DNA from: an uncultured Allobaculum sp.
Lineage (GTDB): Bacteria > Bacillota_I > Bacilli_A > Erysipelotrichales > Erysipelotrichaceae
Reading direction: 5' to 3'
Assembly (NCBI GenBank): GCA_948467695.1
Contig: CAOKFJ010000058.1
Location: forward strand, 1 to 8,724
DNA length: 8,724 nt
Of this stretch, positions 4,420 to 8,724 are shown in pieces. Numbering within the stretch: position 1 is the first letter of the stretch; each line of letters begins with the position of its first letter. The position numbers and the translations under genes were made by a program. Below the pieces are notes generated by a model. It was not told the DNA's origin. It saw only the letters and a list, made by a program, of their open reading frames with translations, and made no database searches.

Positions 4420-6564
4420 ATGGAAAAATGTTCACAGTTTATTGTTAAACATCGAAATTTGATTCTGTTGATTGCGACGATTCTTCTGATTCCTTCGTTC
4501 ATCGGGTACATGAACACCAGGGTAAACTACGATATCCTGACCTACCTGCCCAAGGACTCACCTTCGATTGTTGCCCAGAATCACCTCAATGACGATTTCA
4601 ATCTTGCCGGTACGGCAATGATCGTTGTTGACGACATGCCGGAAAAGGATGTCGCATCGCTCGAAGAGCAGATCGCGCAGATTGACGGTGTCGACAAGAC
4701 ACTCTGGAGAAGCGATGTTGTCGATCTCTCCATTCCGCCCGAAGCCCTGCCTTCCGCATTGAAGGATGCGCTGTACGCGGATGGTTCGACGATGATGATC
4801 GTCACCTTCAAAGATGTCGCTGCCAGCGACTCGACCATGAACGCGATCGAGCAGATCAAAAAACTCTGCAATGACAACGTGCATGTCGCCGGATTCTCCG
4901 CCATCACCGCGGATACCAAAGCGATGATCGATACAGAAACCCCGATTTATACAGCGGTTGCGGTCGCTCTGGTGCTTGTGGTTCTCGCGCTGGGACTGAA
5001 GTCCTGGCTTGCGCCGGTCATCTTCATTGTCGGCATGATTTATCCGATTCTCTACAACATGGGAACCAATATTTTCCTTGGAGAAATCTCCTACGTCACC
5101 AAAGCGCTGAGCATGATTCTGCTGCTGGCGGTGTCCATGGACTACTCCATCTTCCTTCTCCACCGCTATCAGGAGGAGAAAGGCAAAGGCGATTCGAAAG
5201 AAGACGCCATGGCGCGCGCCATTCATGCCACATGGCTGTCCATCACCAGCTCGTCGATTACGACAATCGCCGGATTCCTTGCGCTGCTCGTCATGCAGCT
5301 TACGCTTGGACGCGATATCGGTATCGTCATGGCAAAAGGCGTTCTGTTCGCCGTGCTGTGCACGATTCTGATTCTGCCTTCGCTTCTTATGTTCTTCGAC
5401 CCGTGGATTGAAAAATACCAGCATCCGGTTCTCATCCGTCCGCTGCCGAAATTCTCCGCCTGGGTCAGCAAGCATCACAAAGCGATTCTTGTGGTGTTCG
5501 CTCTTCTTTTTGTCCCCGCGCTCTACTGCAACGCCAATACCGCGCAGTATTACGATCTTGCCGCTTCGCTGCCGCAGGATCTGCCCAGCGTGCAGGGAAC
5601 AAACGAATTGAAAGACAAATTTGATATGACCACCTCGCACTTCATCATGGTTGACGAAAACCTTTCGCCCTCGAAATCAAAAGCCATGATCGACGAGATG
5701 GAAAAACTTGACGGCATTACCAGCGTCATTGCCTATGAAAAATTCGTCGGTCCGATGATTCCGAGCGAACTCGAACCGAAAGCCATTAAGGATGTTCTCC
5801 AGCAGGGCGGTCACAAACTGATTCTGGTCAACACATCCTATCGTTCAGCGACAGACGAGCTGAACAAGCAGATTGAAGATCTGTACGCGATCGGTCAGAA
5901 ATACGATCCCGAAGTTATGATCGCCGGTGAAGGAAACATGACCAAGGATCTGATCAAAGTCACCAACATCGACTTCCAGATGGTCAACATTGTTTCTGTA
6001 ATCGCCATCTTCATCATCATTGCCCTCACCTTTAAATCGTTCATGCTTCCGGTACTGCTCGTGCTGTGCATTGAGTTCGCGATTTTCGTCAATATGGGTA
6101 TCCCGTATCTGACCGGAACCGAACTGCCCTTTATCGCCGGTATCGTTATCGGCACCATTCAGCTCGGCGCGTGCATCGACTACGCCATCCTGATGACCAG
6201 CCGCTATAAAGAGGAACTCGCCATGGGCAAGACACCTCGAGCGGCGATCATTACCGCGATCAACCAGACGATGCCTTCGATTATCACCTCCGGCATGTCC
6301 TTCTTTGCGGCATGCTCCGGCGTAAGCTTCATCGCCAAGATGGATCTGATCAAATCGCTGTGCATGCTTCTTGGACGCGGCGCTCTGATCAGTGTCATCG
6401 TCATCCTGACTGTTCTGCCCGGTCTGCTTCTGCTCTTCAACAAGCTCATTGCCAAAACAACCAAAGGCTGGCCAAAAGGCGGAAATGACGACACTGTCGG
6501 CAATTCCTATAACCCTGACGATCAGCAGGCGCCGGTGGAAAACGCCGAAGCCACTCTGGCCTAA
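4420..6564 (+). CDS. MMPL/RND-family transporter (12 TM, two repeats)
   Basis: A 714-residue MMPL-type RND membrane transporter with two matching halves. Each half has one TM helix (about 13-30; 355-371), a large extracytoplasmic loop (31-175; 372-520) and a five-helix bundle (176-326; 522-676). The duplicated start is plain: NYDILTYLPKDSPS in half 1, YYDLAASLPQDLPS in half 2. The proton-relay Asp-Tyr pairs are present twice: D241-Y242 (SMDYSIFLLHRY) and D587-Y588 (CIDYAILMTSRY). A hydrophilic tail follows from 677. ATG 4420 gives the family-typical opening (FIVKHRNLILLIATILLIPS). A strong AAAGGAAG (4385-4392) lies 27 bases before it, too far to be its normal ribosome site, and only AGG (4406-4408) is nearer. 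A TTG at 4375 would overlap the promoter. The pump is divergent from its presumed TetR repressor and 156 bp before a heptad-repeat protein that probably works with it. The cargo (lipid, peptide, amphiphilic drug) cannot be read from sequence. Confidence 0.92.
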   Translation: MEKCSQFIVKHRNLILLIATILLIPSFIGYMNTRVNYDILTYLPKDSPSIVAQNHLNDDFNLAGTAMIVVDDMPEKDVASLEEQIAQIDGVDKTLWRSDVVDLSIPPEALPSALKDALYADGSTMMIVTFKDVAASDSTMNAIEQIKKLCNDNVHVAGFSAITADTKAMIDTETPIYTAVAVALVLVVLALGLKSWLAPVIFIVGMIYPILYNMGTNIFLGEISYVTKALSMILLLAVSMDYSIFLLHRYQEEKGKGDSKEDAMARAIHATWLSITSSSITTIAGFLALLVMQLTLGRDIGIVMAKGVLFAVLCTILILPSLLMFFDPWIEKYQHPVLIRPLPKFSAWVSKHHKAILVVFALLFVPALYCNANTAQYYDLAASLPQDLPSVQGTNELKDKFDMTTSHFIMVDENLSPSKSKAMIDEMEKLDGITSVIAYEKFVGPMIPSELEPKAIKDVLQQGGHKLILVNTSYRSATDELNKQIEDLYAIGQKYDPEVMIAGEGNMTKDLIKVTNIDFQMVNIVSVIAIFIIIALTFKSFMLPVLLVLCIEFAIFVNMGIPYLTGTELPFIAGIVIGTIQLGACIDYAILMTSRYKEELAMGKTPRAAIITAINQTMPSIITSGMSFFAACSGVSFIAKMDLIKSLCMLLGRGALISVIVILTVLPGLLLLFNKLIAKTTKGWPKGGNDDTVGNSYNPDDQQAPVENAEATLA

Positions 6565-6567
6565 CGC

Positions 6568-6627
6568 CATGCCGAATATGACGTAAGGCGACGAGCACTG
6601 AAGCGAAAGCTTTCAGTTTACGGCATG
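6568..6627 (+). repeat. Branched hairpin between the transporter and heptad-protein genes
   Basis: Outer arms CATGCCG (6568-6574) and CGGCATG (6621-6627) are perfect complements. Within the loop, ACTGAAGC (6597-6604) and GCTTTCAGT (6609-6617) form an 8-pair stem with one bulged T and a GAAA tetraloop. No U-run follows, so this is not a standard terminator. It may be a partial attenuator or an mRNA processing or stability element setting the ratio of pump to partner protein. Confidence 0.55.
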
Positions 6628-6672
6628 ACTTGATTTCAAACTGCTTCTCATTTCAACTACACAAATTCAGTG

Positions 6673-6704
6673 CAGCCGTATCGCGTAAGTGCTTGAGACG
6701 GCTG
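6673..6704 (+). promoter_or_regulatory. Hairpin abutting the ribosome binding site of the heptad-repeat gene
   Basis: CAGCCGT (6673-6679) pairs perfectly with ACGGCTG (6698-6704); the 18-base loop can gain two more pairs past a mismatch (TC 6681-6682 with GA 6695-6696). The 3' arm ends one base before GAAAGGA, the ribosome site (AAAGGA 6706-6711) for the ATG at 6721. It could tune translation start; no known riboswitch class is recognised. Confidence 0.45.
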
Positions 6705-6720
6705 GAAAGGAATATGTTTA

Positions 6721-8724
6721 ATGAATAAATCGATCCGAATTCTAGGCGCGACACTGCTGAGCAGTGCCATGGCGCTTGGCGCAATGCCTGCCGGCATCAT
6801 GGCAAAAGCGGCCAATCCCTATACCGCTTCGCGCTACAGCGATACCGAAATCTCCGGGGATAAAAACACAGATAAATCCGGTGATCATCCGACACAGAAA
6901 ACCGAGACTGTGTACACCTTCCTCGATGAGAATGGAAACATCAGCCGAACCATCGTATCCGGCTGGCTGCATGACCTCGACGGTCTGCGCAATGTGTCGG
7001 AAGATCTGAAACTGGACGATGTGCAGGATGTCAAAGGCGATGCCAAACCCGACGTCAACGGCAGTATCTACACATGGAATGTGGATGGAACCGACTTGTA
7101 CTATCAGGGCAAGTCGAAAGAAAAACTGCCGATCAACGTCAAAATCACCTATATGCTCGATGGAAAAGAAGTCTCCGGCAAAGAGCTCGCCGGCAAGAGC
7201 GGTCATCTGAAAATGATCGTGACCTTTACCAACGAGAAAAAGAAAACCGTCAATCTCGACGGCAAAGAGATCGTCATCCATCCCCTGTTCGCGGCAGGCG
7301 GTCTGATGGAACTCAATCATGATGTGTTCTCCAATATCCAGTGCGATGATGGAAAAACCATGAATGACGGCGACAAGGAATTTCTGATGTTCGCCGCTCT
7401 GCCCGGACTCAAGGACACCATGGACAGCGCCGGTCTGCCGGAAGTGACTGACAAACTTGGCGCAAGCGACAGCGTTGTCATCGAAGCCGATGTCAAAGAC
7501 TTCAAAGCCCCGGAAATGTATCTGGGCGCGACCAATGAAATTCAGCTCGATGAACTCGGCAATTTCGATGATATGAGCGATTTGAGCGCAAAACTTCAGC
7601 CTCTGTTTGACGGAGCTGCCCAGCTTGTAGCCGGCTCATCCAAACTTGCGGATGGTACAGGCGAACTGCTTAATGGTACAAAGAGTCTTAACGATGGACT
7701 TGGACAGCTCAAAGACGGCGCGGCGAAACTGGAAGATGGTTCGGCGCAGCTCGTTGATGGTACAAATCAGGCTGGCGATGGTACAGGAAAACTTGCCGAT
7801 GGAGCAAAAACACTGTTTGAAGGCACCAGCCAGCTTAAAGACGGTTCGGCCAGTCTGCTTGCGGGTACAGGAAAACTGGAAGAGGGCGTCAAAGCCACAC
7901 ACGCTGGCATGAACAAACTTAACCAGGGCAGCGGCGATCTGAGCAATGGCACCGCCCAGCTTGAAGCGGGAACAAAGGATCTGCATGAAGGCACATCCAA
8001 ACTCAAAGAAAACATCAATGAAATGACCGGACCGGACGGCAAGCTCACTCAGCTTGGCAATTCCTTCCTCGCGCTCAACAATGGCGCAAAATCCCTTTCC
8101 GGTGGTATCGATGAATTCACTGCCGCAGCGATTGAACACACGGCGCAGATCAGTCAGGGCGCGAATGGATTCAATACCCAGTTCCAGGACGGCGCGAAGA
8201 AACTCAGCGACGGACTGACACAAAGCGCGGATGGCGCAAAACAGCTGGCAACCGGACTTGGCGCGCTGAACAGCAAAGTCAAAGCCATTGATCCGGCGAC
8301 GATCGCCGAGCTGCAGAAGCAGATTGACCAGACCGTGCAGGCGCTGCAGGGACAGAAAACCATTGTGGACAACGATCTGACCACACTGACCACAATGAAA
8401 AGCCAGCTCGAAACAGCCGGCACACAGATTGGTCAGCTGTCCGCAGATGTCGCAAACTCCGCAAAAGCGATCAACACTGGTCTGGAAACCGTCCAGTCTC
8501 AGATCGCGGATGCCAACCAGAAGATCGCCGCGCGAAATACCCAGCTTACGCAGGCAGCCCCTGCCAAGAGCCAGGCTGAGGATATGCTTGGCAAAGCCAA
8601 AGCCTCCAATGCCTCTGCCGTAAGCGAAGCAGCAGCGGCGCAGTCGCAGATTGAAGCCGCGCGTCAGGCAATCGCGGCTGCCAGCGCGAATGCCGATGAA
8701 CAGACTAAAGCAGCCCTTGCCGCC
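6721..8724 (+). CDS. Exported YhgE/Pip-like heptad-repeat protein (partial, runs off window)
   Basis: The reading frame is open from ATG 6721 to the window end, 668 codons without a stop; AAAGGA (6706-6711) is 9 bases upstream. Residues 1-31 look like a signal peptide or anchor: basic MNKSIR, hydrophobic core, AKAA cleavage-like end. Residues about 55-280 form a probable beta-rich extracytoplasmic domain (TVYTFLDENGNISRTIVSGW; later LYYQGKSKEKLPINVKITY and GKELAGKSGHLK), which I recognise as recurring next to MMPL pumps in Firmicutes. Residues 294-426 are 19 consecutive xLxxGxx heptads, the repeat of YhgE/Pip-type proteins. A looser set spans 451-519. Residues 521-668 are an Ala/Gln-rich predicted coiled coil. 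The full protein likely ends in membrane helices beyond the window. It probably shares the transporter's promoter and TetR control, and may be an envelope-spanning partner of the pump; this role is inference. Confidence 0.86.
   Translation, partial: MNKSIRILGATLLSSAMALGAMPAGIMAKAANPYTASRYSDTEISGDKNTDKSGDHPTQKTETVYTFLDENGNISRTIVSGWLHDLDGLRNVSEDLKLDDVQDVKGDAKPDVNGSIYTWNVDGTDLYYQGKSKEKLPINVKITYMLDGKEVSGKELAGKSGHLKMIVTFTNEKKKTVNLDGKEIVIHPLFAAGGLMELNHDVFSNIQCDDGKTMNDGDKEFLMFAALPGLKDTMDSAGLPEVTDKLGASDSVVIEADVKDFKAPEMYLGATNEIQLDELGNFDDMSDLSAKLQPLFDGAAQLVAGSSKLADGTGELLNGTKSLNDGLGQLKDGAAKLEDGSAQLVDGTNQAGDGTGKLADGAKTLFEGTSQLKDGSASLLAGTGKLEEGVKATHAGMNKLNQGSGDLSNGTAQLEAGTKDLHEGTSKLKENINEMTGPDGKLTQLGNSFLALNNGAKSLSGGIDEFTAAAIEHTAQISQGANGFNTQFQDGAKKLSDGLTQSADGAKQLATGLGALNSKVKAIDPATIAELQKQIDQTVQALQGQKTIVDNDLTTLTTMKSQLETAGTQIGQLSADVANSAKAINTGLETVQSQIADANQKIAARNTQLTQAAPAKSQAEDMLGKAKASNASAVSEAAAAQSQIEAARQAIAAASANADEQTKAALAA
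7600..7998 (+). repeat. Tandem 21-base coding repeats (19 heptads)
   Basis: Nineteen 21-base units encode heptads from PLFDGAA to DLHEGTS with glycine fixed at position 5 of every unit and leucine at position 2 in 17 (exceptions QAGDGTG and ATHAGMN). The phase never slips over 399 bases. Five units use the identical codon pair GGT ACA, whereas GGC/GGA and ACC prevail elsewhere in the gene. Confidence 0.9.

Noticed and set aside
4558..5640. Minus-strand open frame of 360 codons opposite the MMPL gene, and another at 5845-6570
   Set aside because: Both mirror the membrane protein's codon pattern, giving low-complexity His/Arg/Asp/Gly sequence with no recognisable domain.
6568..6627. Hairpin after the transporter gene as an intrinsic terminator
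   Set aside because: The stem is followed by acttgatttc with no U-run, and the next gene continues on the same strand without an obvious promoter.
7600..7998. Regular 21-base repeats as a CRISPR array or non-coding satellite
   Set aside because: Units are contiguous without spacers, vary at third codon positions and keep the protein frame, so they are coding heptads.

Overview
The window reads as a Bacillota (Firmicutes) chromosome. Strong AAGGAG-type ribosome binding sites, short intergenic gaps, a GTG start, U-tailed intrinsic terminators and the protein families all point that way. Base composition looks close to half G+C by eye. A gut or oral Erysipelotrichia or Clostridia member is plausible, but nothing here fixes the genus.

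Left half (1-3493, + strand) is an accessory sugar-catabolism cluster that best fits sialic acid or amino-sugar use. It opens with the 3' end of an unidentified gene, followed by a YhcH/NanQ-type sialic acid anomerase and a clear intrinsic terminator (647-678). A second unit then begins: a ROK-family sugar kinase (candidate N-acetylmannosamine kinase), an RpiR/MurR-type regulator with HTH and SIS domains, and a cytoplasmic SGNH esterase that could remove O-acetyl groups from the sugar. No lyase, epimerase or transporter is visible, so the sialic acid assignment rests on family identity and gene company. The 145 bp gap before the regulator holds a perfect TATAAT and two inverted repeats, so the regulator may have its own promoter and be autoregulated.

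A large bidirectional terminator (3565-3625) separates this cluster from the right half. There a TetR-family repressor (- strand) is divergent from an MMPL/RND-type 12-TM transporter, followed on the same strand by a secreted or membrane-anchored protein with 19 unbroken xLxxGxx heptads (YhgE/Pip-like), which runs off the window. The tetR/transporter intergenic region carries a near-perfect 21 bp palindrome over the transporter -35 box, a weaker second copy over the tetR -10 and a half-site over the tetR -35. This is the layout expected of a TetR switch controlling itself and the exporter.

The most interesting part is this regulator / MMPL pump / heptad-repeat protein module. Its substrate is unknown, its operator architecture is readable from the sequence, and a structured 156 bp leader precedes the heptad-repeat gene.
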